Positions 7,058 through 13,177 are shown, counted from the first letter of the stretch. The stretch is DNA of 13,277 nt from Caulobacterales bacterium RIFOXYB1_FULL_67_16 (GCA_001796045.1 MGLN01000085.1:1047-14323); one strand, 5' to 3'. Notes: generated from the sequence alone by a model not told the origin. Made by a program: numbers and translations.

Positions 7058-7972
7058 CTATCCGGCGCCGCGAGGAAAATTATCGGCCGGCGGTGCTCCG
7101 AAATCCTCGGTCCGCTTGGCGGCCTTGCCGACCATGCGGCGTCGCGCCGCGCGCAGGTCGCGGACGGCCAGGGGGATCAGGGTCCAGGGCTCGACGCAGT
7201 AGCGGCGGAACAGCCGGCGCGGGTTCTGGAACAGGCGATAGGCCCATTCCACCCCGGCACGGCCCATCCAGCGGGGCGCCGGCGTCTGGGTTCCGGCCTC
7301 GTAGTCGAAGGCGGCCCCGACCGAGAAGATCACGCAGTCGGGCAGGGCGTCGAACACCGCCAGGGTCCACAGCTCCTGGCGCGGCATCCCCATGCCGACG
7401 AACAGGATATGCGGCCTGAAGGCCTGGATTTCGGCGATGATCTCGGCGTTGTCGGCCGATCCGGGCGTCGCGTCGAAGAAGCCGTGGCGGGTGCGGATCT
7501 CTGCCTTGGGGTAGCGCCGGCGCAGACGCCGCGCCGCCTCCTCGCCCACGCCCGGCTCGCCCCCGACGGACATGACCCGCCAGCCCTTGCGGTCGGCCAC
7601 GCTCCAGAAATGGTCGCGCCAGTCCAGATAGGTGCAGCGGTGAAAGCCTCGGCTGTGCAGACCCAGGGCCCGCGAGAACCAGATCATCGGCGTGGAATCC
7701 ACCTCGATCAGCTCGGCCTTCTCGTAGAAGGGCCGCATCTCGGGGTGTTTCTGGATCAGATAGAGACTGTGCAGATTATGGTTGGCGACCAGGCTCTTGC
7801 GCCCCTCGGCCACGGCGTCCTGGACATGGTGCAGCACCTCCTCGGGCTTCACCAGATCGACCAGCTGGCCGAACATGTGCACCCGCTCGCGCCGCCGCCG
7901 GCGCTTGCGGAAAGCCGGGCGCGGCGCGGCGCGACGGTCTTTCGTCGGTGAGATCTGGGATGCGTCCGCCAT
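7058..7972 (-). CDS. WecG/TagA/CpsF family glycosyltransferase, HfsJ candidate
   Basis: A 304-residue GT26-family enzyme that transfers a sugar (classically N-acetylmannosamine or its uronic acid) from a UDP donor onto a lipid-linked acceptor at the inner face of the membrane. Motifs: NHNLHSLYL (65-73), IEVDSTPMIW (89-98) where TagA has its catalytic Asp, VGMGMPRQELW (192-202), GAAFDYEAG (219-227), PAPRWMGRAGVEWAYRLF (231-248). The GT26 C-terminal appendage (NPRRLFRRY onward) may touch the membrane. The first 32 residues are very basic and poorly conserved-looking; Met33 (7876) is an alternative start, and neither start has a strong ribosome binding site. In Caulobacter a protein of this family, HfsJ, builds the holdfast adhesin and is inhibited by HfiA. 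The match here is by family and likely taxon only. Confidence 0.83.
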   Translation of the reverse strand: MADASQISPTKDRRAAPRPAFRKRRRRRERVHMFGQLVDLVKPEEVLHHVQDAVAEGRKSLVANHNLHSLYLIQKHPEMRPFYEKAELIEVDSTPMIWFSRALGLHSRGFHRCTYLDWRDHFWSVADRKGWRVMSVGGEPGVGEEAARRLRRRYPKAEIRTRHGFFDATPGSADNAEIIAEIQAFRPHILFVGMGMPRQELWTLAVFDALPDCVIFSVGAAFDYEAGTQTPAPRWMGRAGVEWAYRLFQNPRRLFRRYCVEPWTLIPLAVRDLRAARRRMVGKAAKRTEDFGAPPADNFPRGAG

Positions 7973-8020
7973 GGGCCAGACATAGGCCGCCGCCCCTCAA
8001 GGCGCGGTAAGCGAACAGGC

Positions 8021-8392
8021 CTAACGAGCCGGAAACCAATCCGGCCGCGCCCGCTCCGCCAGGCCCCGCACGATCGAGGCCGCGAGGATCCCGATGCCGT
8101 CGGCCAGCAGGTCGAACGGATTGGCCGAGCGTCCGCTGATGCCCTGAACCACCTCCACCCCCGCGCCCAGGGCCAGGGCCAGCAGGGCCGTGCGCCAGAC
8201 GCCCAGGCTCGGCGCGATCAGGGCCAGGCAGACGGTGATGATGAAGAAGCCGATGGCGTGCGCCGGCTTGTCGCTCAGGCCGACGTTCTGCTCGGCCCCC
8301 TGAAAGGGCCCCAGCATGGCGACGAACAGGGCCGACAGCGCCGCAAGGGCGCCGCCGCGAAGGACGGTCAGAATCACGGGCGCACCGATCAA
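8021..8392 (-). CDS. VanZ-like small membrane protein
   Basis: A protein of about 123 residues with about four hydrophobic segments (near 6-28, 44-62, 66-82 and 97-112). It shows the VanZ-family pattern: DKPAHAIGFF (41-50), VEVVQGISGR (79-88) and DLLADGIGI (94-102), with polar residues inside the membrane. VanZ-like proteins are widespread and mostly of unknown biochemical role; the founder affects teicoplanin resistance, but most do not act in resistance. This frame opens with TTG and has no purine-rich ribosome binding site (the upstream bases are C/T-rich). A GTG at 8377 would also keep the first helix. It lies 48 nt before the glycosyltransferase on the same strand, which suggests an operon and a role near surface glycan synthesis. 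Confidence 0.72.
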   Translation of the reverse strand: MIGAPVILTVLRGGALAALSALFVAMLGPFQGAEQNVGLSDKPAHAIGFFIITVCLALIAPSLGVWRTALLALALGAGVEVVQGISGRSANPFDLLADGIGILAASIVRGLAERARPDWFPAR

Positions 8393-8511
8393 GGGGAGGA
8401 GAAGGCGCGGAAAAACTGGCCCACCCTAGCCCGAACCCCGCCGAATGGCCATCCGCCGGCGTCTGCGGCCGCGCTTGCGAAATAAAACCGCGTCCCGACG
8501 AAAAAACCCTG

Positions 8512-8539
8512 TTGACCCCGCCGGGACCCTCCCTTAGAG
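8512..8539 (+). promoter_or_regulatory. Promoter of the tRNA-Leu gene
   Basis: TTGACC (8512-8517), a 16-nt spacer, then TTAGAG (8534-8539) fit a housekeeping sigma factor promoter of the kind seen before alphaproteobacterial tRNA genes. The predicted start would fall about 40 nt before the mature tRNA. A stretch of six A residues just upstream (about 8501-8506) could act as an UP-like element. Confidence 0.55.
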
Positions 8540-8584
8540 GTCCGCGCCTTCCCGATGGAAACGCCGCAAGGCGCTGCCGACGGG

Positions 8585-8671
<87 letters not shown>

Positions 8672-8678
8672 TCTTTCA

Positions 8679-8710
8679 GACGGGGCCGTGTTTTCGAACA
8701 CGGCCCCGTC
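8679..8710 (+). terminator. Perfect 14-bp hairpin with UUCG loop after tRNA-Leu
   Basis: GACGGGGCCGTGTT (8679-8692), the loop TTCG, then AACACGGCCCCGTC (8697-8710) form an uninterrupted stem starting 7 nt after the CCA end. Its place and strength argue for a transcription terminator or 3' processing boundary of the tRNA transcript. The following bases (GTCGTCGTTTCC) are only weakly T-rich, so it is not a textbook intrinsic terminator. Confidence 0.7.
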
Positions 8711-8783
8711 GTCGTTTCCGGCCCTTCGTCATGCTCGTCGCGAGGCCGTTTCGCCGACTGGCTTCGCCGTGTAAGAACCTGCC

Positions 8784-9398
8784 ATGACCGTTTACCTGCA
8801 TGAGGGCGATCTGCCCGACGACCTGGACCTGGGGGCCGAAGTCGCCGTCGATTCCGAGACCATGGGCCTGCGCTTCCGCCGCGACCCCCTGTGCGTGGTC
8901 CAACTGTCGTCCGGCGACGGAAACGCCCATGTGGTGCGGCTGAACCGCCCCGCCTACGACTGCCCCAATCTGAAGCGGCTGCTGACCGATCCGGCGGTGA
9001 CCAAGATCTTCCATTTCGGCCGCTTCGACATCGGCATGTTCCTGCTGCACCTCGGGGTCGAGACGCGGCCGGTCTATTGCACCAAGATCGCCTCCAAACT
9101 GGCCCGCACCTACACCGACCGCCACGGCCTCAAGGACGTGGTGCGCGAGACGGTCGGCGTCGATCTGTCCAAGGCCCAGCAGTCGTCCGACTGGGGCGCC
9201 GCCGAACTGACCCCGGCCCAACTCGACTACGCGGCCTCGGACGTCCTCTATCTGCACGCCGCCAAGGCCAGGCTGGACCAGATGCTGGCGCGCGAGGGCC
9301 GCGCCGAACTGGCGGCCCGCTGCTTCGACTTCCTGCCGACCCGTTCGGCGCTCGATCTCGCCGGCTGGGATGAGATCGACATCTTCGCCCACAGCTGA
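8784..9398 (+). CDS. rnd: Ribonuclease D family 3'-5' exonuclease, short form
   Basis: A 204-residue DEDDy exonuclease. Motif Exo I is VDSETMGL (22-29, with Asp23 and Glu25), Exo II is FHFGRFDIG (76-84, with Asp82), and Exo III is LDYAASDVLYL (147-157, with Tyr149 and Asp153), so all metal-binding and catalytic residues are present. It consists of the exonuclease domain only and lacks the HRDC domains of E. coli RNase D (about 375 residues), as is common for the alphaproteobacterial copy. The family trims tRNA and other RNA 3' ends. It lies just after tRNA-Leu and just before lptC, 4 nt from its preferred start, consistent with the rnd-lpt gene order known in alphaproteobacteria. The ribosome binding site is weak. 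Confidence 0.88.
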   Translation: MTVYLHEGDLPDDLDLGAEVAVDSETMGLRFRRDPLCVVQLSSGDGNAHVVRLNRPAYDCPNLKRLLTDPAVTKIFHFGRFDIGMFLLHLGVETRPVYCTKIASKLARTYTDRHGLKDVVRETVGVDLSKAQQSSDWGAAELTPAQLDYAASDVLYLHAAKARLDQMLAREGRAELAARCFDFLPTRSALDLAGWDEIDIFAHS

Positions 9399-9402
9399 TC
9401 CC

Positions 9403-10077
9403 GTGACCGATCCCCGCGATCCTTCAGGCTCCAGATCCGCCGGCGAGGCGGCCGACGAGGCGCGGGTGGCTCAGGCCGGCGCGCGCTGGAGGGCCCATTC
9501 CCGCAGGGTGCGTCTGTATCGCCGCGTCCTGCCGATCATCATCCTAGTGCTGGCCGGCGGCGTCCTGACCTGGACCGTCTTCCGCACCGTCATGTCGGGG
9601 GTCGAGCGCAAGGCCAGCCAGGGCCAGGAGGTCCGGCTGGACAAGCCCCTGTTCCACGGCCAGGACGCCCAGGGCCGCGCCTTCACCGTCGGCGCCCAAG
9701 GGGCGATCCGAGACCCCGCCACCGGCCATTTCCGCCTGGTGGGTCCGGCCCTGAAGCTGAACCTGGGCGGTCGGAAGGTCACCGAAATGACCGCCGACGG
9801 CGGGACTTACAACGAACAGGCCCGCACCGTGACCATCGGCCCCAACGTGCGGATTTCGGACGGCGGCTCCGGCTTCGTCCTGACCACGCCCGAGGCGGTG
9901 GTGGACACCCGCACCGGAATCATCACGGGTTCACGGGGGGTTCAGGGCGCGGGCCCTATTGGAACCATCAACGCTTCGTCCTATGCGATCTATGATCAGG
10001 GCGAGCGCGTGGTGTTCAAGGGCTCTGGCGACACCAAGATAAGCGGGACCATCAATCCTTCGGGATCAGGCGAATGA
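9403..10077 (+). CDS. lptC: LPS export protein LptC
   Basis: A 224-residue bitopic inner-membrane protein that passes lipopolysaccharide from the LptB2FG transporter to periplasmic LptA. A hydrophilic N-terminal tail precedes one transmembrane helix (about 42-63, VLPIIILVLAGGVLTWTVF). A periplasmic beta-jellyroll domain follows, with LDKPLFHGQDAQGRAFTVGAQGAI, LKLNLGGRKVTEMTADGGTYNEQARTVTI and VVDTRTGIITG. The GTG at 9403, 4 nt after the rnd stop, is preferred; an in-frame ATG at 9370 inside rnd is the alternative, and neither has a strong ribosome binding site. The 3' end overlaps lptA (ATGA). Confidence 0.88.
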   Translation: MTDPRDPSGSRSAGEAADEARVAQAGARWRAHSRRVRLYRRVLPIIILVLAGGVLTWTVFRTVMSGVERKASQGQEVRLDKPLFHGQDAQGRAFTVGAQGAIRDPATGHFRLVGPALKLNLGGRKVTEMTADGGTYNEQARTVTIGPNVRISDGGSGFVLTTPEAVVDTRTGIITGSRGVQGAGPIGTINASSYAIYDQGERVVFKGSGDTKISGTINPSGSGE

Positions 10078-10592
10078 CGGCGATGACATCCAAAACCTTC
10101 CTAGGTCGCGCCGCAGCGGCCCTGACGGCCCTGACCCTTCTGGCCCTGCCGGCCGTCGGCGACGCCCAAAGCGGCCGCACGACCTCGAACCAGCCGATCG
10201 CCTTCGGGGCCGACGACGGCGAACAGACCACGGACCGCATCAGCCTGCGCGGTCGGGCCGAAATCACCCAGGGCCAGAACCGTCTGCGGGCCGAGTCGAT
10301 CACCGCCTACCGCGACGCTCAGGGCGAGTTCACCCGGGTCGAGGCCACGGGCACGGTCTATTTCGTCACTCCGACCCAGTCGATGCGCGGCGACCGCGCC
10401 GTCTACACCCTGGCGAGCGGCGAACTGGTTGTGACCGGCAACGTCATCCTGAACCAGGGCAAGAACGTCCTGACCGGCGGGCGGCTGACCTATAACGTCA
10501 ACACCGACGCGGCGACCATGTCGGGCGCTCCGCGGGGCGCGGGCGCCGGCAGCCGCATCCAGGGCGTCTTCTATCCCGACGGAACCAACTGA
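10074..10592 (+). CDS. lptA: LPS transport periplasmic protein LptA
   Basis: A 172-residue OstA-type protein that forms the periplasmic bridge carrying lipopolysaccharide to the outer membrane. A signal peptide with a long Ala/Leu core ends near residue 31 (VGDA, then QS). The beta-jellyroll shows the family pattern: DRISLRGRAEITQGQNRLRAESITAYRD, VEATGTVYFVTPTQSMRGDRAVYTL, and VVTGNVILNQGKNVLTGGRLTYNV. It starts in a 4-nt ATGA overlap with lptC, so translation is coupled; an ATG three codons later (10083) is also possible. Confidence 0.92.
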   Translation: MTAMTSKTFLGRAAAALTALTLLALPAVGDAQSGRTTSNQPIAFGADDGEQTTDRISLRGRAEITQGQNRLRAESITAYRDAQGEFTRVEATGTVYFVTPTQSMRGDRAVYTLASGELVVTGNVILNQGKNVLTGGRLTYNVNTDAATMSGAPRGAGAGSRIQGVFYPDGTN

Positions 10593-10631
10593 GGCCCCCG
10601 GCCCCGGTCAGACTGAGCACGGATTCCCGAT

Positions 10632-11426
10632 TTGGCCCGCAAGGAACTCTCCGCCCTGAACCTGGCTGACCGGCCGGCGGCGGCCCCTCAACCGGCGGCC
10701 CCGGCCGCCGAAAAGGGGCTGCGGGTGCGCAACATCGCCCGCGCCTTCGGCCCGCGTCAGGTGGTGCGCGACGTCTCCCTGACGGTACAGCGCGGCGAGG
10801 TGGCGGGTCTGCTCGGCCCCAACGGCGCGGGCAAGACCACCTGCTTCTACATGATCACCGGCCTGATCCCGCCGGATTCCGGCACGATCTGGCTGGACGG
10901 CGAAGACATCACCGCCCAGCCCATGTACCAGCGCAGCCGCATGGGCCTGGGCTATCTGGCCCAGGAGGCCTCGATCTTCCGCGGCATGACGGTCGAGCAG
11001 AACATCAAGGCTGTGGTCGAGCTCAACTATCCGCGCGACCAGCTGGAGGCCGAGACCGACCGCCTGCTGAACGAACTGCACATCGACCACCTGCGCCACG
11101 CCCCGGCCACCGGCCTGTCGGGCGGCGAACGTCGCCGGGTCGAGATCGCCCGGGCGCTTGCGGGCCGTCCCTCCTTCATCCTGCTCGACGAACCCTTCGC
11201 CGGCATCGACCCCTTGGCCATCGCCGACATCCGTTCCGTGATCCGCTATCTCGCGGATCAGGGAATCGGCGTCCTGATCACCGACCACAATGTCCGCGAG
11301 ACCCTGGACATCACCGACCGCATCTCGATCATCTCGGGCGGCGCGGTGCTGTTCGAAGGCACCGCCGACGAAGCGGTCCAAGACCCCGAGGTCCGCCGCG
11401 TCTACCTGGGCGAGAACTACGCCTGA
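10632..11426 (+). CDS. lptB: LPS export ABC transporter ATPase LptB
   Basis: A 264-residue ATPase that drives extraction of lipopolysaccharide from the inner membrane as the LptB2FG complex. Walker A is GPNGAGKT (62-69), the Q-loop is YLAQEASIF (Gln111), the signature is LSGGE (162-166), Walker B is FILLDEP (182-188), and the switch His219 lies in ITDHNVRET. The segment GITDHN/FAGIDPLAI style is typical of LptB. The reading frame opens with TTG and a Pro/Ala-rich stretch of about 28 residues not found in E. coli LptB. A GTG at 10725 has a fine AAGGGG site 6 nt before it but would remove part of the first beta strand, so TTG is kept with caution. The 39-nt gap from lptA suggests one operon. 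Confidence 0.93.
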   Translation: MARKELSALNLADRPAAAPQPAAPAAEKGLRVRNIARAFGPRQVVRDVSLTVQRGEVAGLLGPNGAGKTTCFYMITGLIPPDSGTIWLDGEDITAQPMYQRSRMGLGYLAQEASIFRGMTVEQNIKAVVELNYPRDQLEAETDRLLNELHIDHLRHAPATGLSGGERRRVEIARALAGRPSFILLDEPFAGIDPLAIADIRSVIRYLADQGIGVLITDHNVRETLDITDRISIISGGAVLFEGTADEAVQDPEVRRVYLGENYA

Positions 11427-11439
11427 AGGACACGCAAAC

Positions 11440-11461
11440 CCTCCCCCGCAAGCGGGGGAGG
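11440..11461. terminator. Strong GC hairpin between convergent lptB and CsbD-like genes
   Basis: CCTCCCCCGC (11440-11449), AA, then GCGGGGGAGG (11452-11461) form a perfect 10-bp stem in the 57-bp gap between convergent stop codons. It can serve both strands as a terminator, although neither side has a clear T-run. Its sequence (CCTCCCCC around GCAAGC) is of the short palindrome type found in many copies between genes in related genomes, so it may also be a dispersed repeat. Confidence 0.5.
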
Positions 11462-11483
11462 ATCTAAAGCGCCGCTATGCGGA

Positions 11484-11792
11484 CTACCGCCGCCGCGTCA
11501 GCATCCCGGCCAGCAACAGGCCGACGCCCGCCACCGACAGGGTCGTCACCAGGGGCCGCTTGCGCGCCTCGCCGGCCACTTGGCGGGCGCGGTCGCGATA
11601 ATCGACCGGGGCCTTCTCGACCAGCCGATCCACCGCGTCCATCGCCTTGCCGAAGGTCTCCAGCGACCGGCCCTTGGCGTCTTCCAGCGCGCCCTCGACC
11701 TGCAGCTTCTGGTCGCCGACCAGCTTGCCGAAACCCTTCTTCGTCTTGCCGCTCGCCTGATAGGCGCCGCCCTCGATCCGTTCGTCGGTCAT
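11484..11792 (-). CDS. CsbD-like small stress protein with C-terminal membrane helix
   Basis: A 102-residue protein. Residues 1-42 (RIEGGAYQASGKTKKGFGKLVGDQKLQVEGALEDAKG) match the CsbD pattern of a repeated G-K-x-K-x-x-x-G-K-L helix and IEG turn, found in general stress response proteins. The middle is a charged, probably coiled helix (43-78). The end (RKRPLVTTLSVAGVGLLLAGMLTRRR, 77-102) is one transmembrane helix with Arg on both sides, like the tail of ElaB/DUF883 proteins that bind the inner membrane. The combination suggests a membrane-tethered stress protein. GAGGA lies 8 nt before the ATG. It is a single-gene unit, convergent with lptB and divergent from the SDR gene. Biochemical function of CsbD proteins is unknown. 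Confidence 0.75.
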   Translation of the reverse strand: MTDERIEGGAYQASGKTKKGFGKLVGDQKLQVEGALEDAKGRSLETFGKAMDAVDRLVEKAPVDYRDRARQVAGEARKRPLVTTLSVAGVGLLLAGMLTRRR

Positions 11793-12009
11793 GTGTCTCG
11801 TCCTCGGGGAGCGCGACCCTCATGGCCGCGTGACGATGAAAATCCCGGAAACCGCTTCCGTTCCAGCGACAGGGTGGCGCAGCGCCTGGAGCGCCCCTTT
11901 CTCAATCCCGCAGCCGCTTTCCGCCAGCCGCCGCACGACCGTACGGGCAAAAGCCAGCGTGTAAGTCGCCCCGACGCCAGACGGCGCTCCGCTGCAAAAA
12001 GGACAGATC

Positions 12010-12774
12010 ATGAAGCCGCTTCAACACAAGGTCGCCATCGTCACCGGCGCCAGCTCCGGCATCGGCCGCGCCGCCGCGCGGCTGTTCGCCGCCCAGGGCG
12101 CTCGGCTCGTGGTCTCGGCGCGTCGTGAGGCCGAGCTCGCCGACCTGGTGACCACGATCCGCGCTGACGGCGGCGAAGCGGTTTCGGTCGCCGGCGATAT
12201 CCGCGACGAAGCGACGGCCGCCGCCTTGGTTCAGGCCGCAGAGGAGCGGTTCGGCGGTTTGGACATCGCCTTCAACAACGCCGGCGCCATTCCCGAGACT
12301 GGCCCGACGCCGGACCTCACGATCGCCGGCTGGCGCGAGACGCTCGACATAAACCTGACCGCGGCCTTCCTTTGCGCCCGACGCCAGATCCCGGCCATGC
12401 TGGCGCGCGGCGGCGGCTCCATCCTCTTCACCTCGACCTTCGTGGGCCACACGGTCGGATTTCCCGGCATGGCCGCCTACGCCTCCGCCAAGGCCGGACT
12501 GATCGGCCTGACCCAGGTCATCGCCGCCGAGTTCGGCGCCCAGAACATCCGCGCCAACGCCCTGCTGTGCGGCGGGGTGGACACGCCGATGGGCCGGGCC
12601 GTCGCCGACACCCCCGAAACCCTGGCCTTCGTCTCGGGCCTGCACGCCCTCAAACGCATCGCCCAGCCCGAGGAAATCGCCCAGGCCGCCGCCTTCCTCG
12701 CCTCCGACGCCTCCAGCTTCATGACCGGCACGGCGACTCTCGTGGACGGCGGCGTCTCCATCTGCCGAACCTGA
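12010..12774 (+). CDS. SDR family NAD(P)-dependent oxidoreductase
   Basis: A 254-residue classical short-chain dehydrogenase/reductase. The cofactor motif TGASSGIG (12-19) sits in a Rossmann fold, with Arg38-Arg39 after the second strand favouring NADP(H). Asp63 holds the adenine ring region; NNAG is at 89-92 and Asn115 in the DINL motif. The active site has Tyr157 and Lys161 (YASAK). The catalytic Ser is probably Ser142 in FTSTF; its spacing to Tyr (15) is longer than the classical 13. The C-terminal FMTGTATLVDGG is the usual FabG-like end. Substrate cannot be assigned. AAGGA lies 6 nt before the ATG. The gene is alone, divergent from the CsbD-like gene with 217 bp between them. Confidence 0.9.
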   Translation: MKPLQHKVAIVTGASSGIGRAAARLFAAQGARLVVSARREAELADLVTTIRADGGEAVSVAGDIRDEATAAALVQAAEERFGGLDIAFNNAGAIPETGPTPDLTIAGWRETLDINLTAAFLCARRQIPAMLARGGGSILFTSTFVGHTVGFPGMAAYASAKAGLIGLTQVIAAEFGAQNIRANALLCGGVDTPMGRAVADTPETLAFVSGLHALKRIAQPEEIAQAAAFLASDASSFMTGTATLVDGGVSICRT

Positions 12775-12794
12775 TCCGACCGGGACCAACGTCT

Positions 12795-12925
12795 CCTCCC
12801 CACACCCCGCGGAGGTGGCGCGGCGCCTCTTCGGCGCCGTGACGGAGGGGTTCTGGACCCCGGGTTCGGTGGGACGGAAAGAGCCCCTTACCCCTCAGCC
12901 CCCTCCCTGCAGGCGAGGAGGAGAC
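12795..12925. repeat. Probable dispersed intergenic repeat element with several hairpins
   Basis: The stretch contains CCTCC/GGAGG (12795-12799, 12811-12815), CGGCGCC-TCTTC-GGCGCCG (12821-12839), GGGGT-TCTGG-ACCCC (12847-12861) and a C/G-rich CTCCCTGCAGGCGAGGAG segment (12903-12920). The middle part, ending in GTGACGGAGGGGTT, is of a kind I recall from many intergenic sites in Caulobacterales. Copy number in this genome cannot be seen from one window. Confidence 0.45.
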
Positions 12926-12963
12926 GGCATTGAGCGCCGTGCTATCCTAATTTCGCAAACAAA

Positions 12964-12992
12964 CCCGCGCCTTTTCAATCCCATGGCGCGGG
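12964..12992. repeat. 8-bp inverted repeat with 13-nt loop
   Basis: CCCGCGCC (12964-12971) and GGCGCGGG (12985-12992) are perfect partners around TTTTCAATCCCAT. It is the first of the four stem-loops in this intergenic region. There is no T-run after it on either strand, so termination is uncertain. Confidence 0.5.
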
Positions 12993-13016
12993 CGAACGCC
13001 CCTTTATCTAGCGCCC

Positions 13017-13053
13017 TTCAAAACCGTGCCATAATGTCCGCACGGTCTTTGAA
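13017..13053. repeat. 13-bp inverted repeat with one bulge
   Basis: TTCAAAACCGTGC (13017-13029) pairs with GCACGGT, a bulged C at 13047, and TTTGAA (13048-13053) around a 10-nt loop CATAATGTCC. The loop resembles a -10 promoter hexamer (CATAAT), so this could be an operator-type palindrome or a structured RNA; no T-run follows. Confidence 0.5.
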
Positions 13054-13073
13054 AAGAAAACTCTAGTCCCGCC

Positions 13074-13128
13074 GTGAAATTGCACTCTTTGCACATTGCA
13101 CCGTCTTTTCCACGCAGTGCAAATTCAC
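13074..13128. repeat. 12-bp inverted repeat enclosing iterated TTGCAC hexamers
   Basis: GTGAAATTGCAC (13074-13085) and GTGCAAATTCAC (13117-13128) are inverted copies with one mismatch. TTGCAC occurs at 13080, 13089 and 13096, and its complement GTGCAA at 13117: four copies in 43 bases. Such iteration is typical of binding sites for a DNA-binding protein. No regulator is identified. Confidence 0.5.
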
Positions 13129-13146
13129 CGAGCGCAAAAGAATAGA

Positions 13147-13176
13147 CGAAAATAGACTCACTTTTTTTCGAGTCTA
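13147..13176 (-). terminator. Probable intrinsic terminator of the minus-strand gene at the right edge
   Basis: Read on the minus strand, one base after the stop-codon triplet, TAGACTC (13176-13170) pairs with GAGTCTA (13159-13153) around a 10-nt A-rich loop, followed by TTTTC (13152-13148). The 7-bp stem is weak in GC, but the T-run and the position directly behind the gene fit an intrinsic terminator. AATAGAC is repeated at 13141 and 13151. Confidence 0.55.
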
Positions 13177-13177
13177 A

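Larger units (their letters stand above)
12775..13177. other. Convergent intergenic region rich in inverted repeats
   Basis: These 403 bases hold no gene I can support. The left part (to about 12925) is GC-rich and repeat-like. The right part (about 12940-13177) is much richer in A and T than the rest of the window and contains four successive inverted repeats and several direct repeats, described separately. It separates the SDR gene from a convergent minus-strand gene. Confidence 0.7.

Noticed and set aside
11820..12011. A 63-codon minus-strand frame beginning MICPFC between the CsbD-like and SDR genes
   Set aside because: Its third-position GC is visibly lower than in the neighbouring genes, no ribosome binding site precedes it, and it has no family pattern beyond one Cys pair. 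The 217-bp spacer is better read as the divergent promoter region; homologues in relatives would change this view.
11902..12789. A 295-codon minus-strand open frame opposite the SDR gene
   Set aside because: It is Gly/Asp/Arg-rich shadow sequence; the plus strand has all SDR motifs and a strong ribosome binding site.
12815..13066. An 83-codon plus-strand frame beginning MARRLFGAVTEGF
   Set aside because: The first half is a translation of the repeat-like GC-rich hairpins, and the second half runs into the AT-rich inverted repeats, so it is not a credible gene.
13074..13128. CRISPR-like repeat array or plasmid-type origin with iterons
   Set aside because: The TTGCAC repeats are too short and unevenly spaced for CRISPR, and there is no Rep gene or DnaA box cluster; the surrounding genes are chromosomal.
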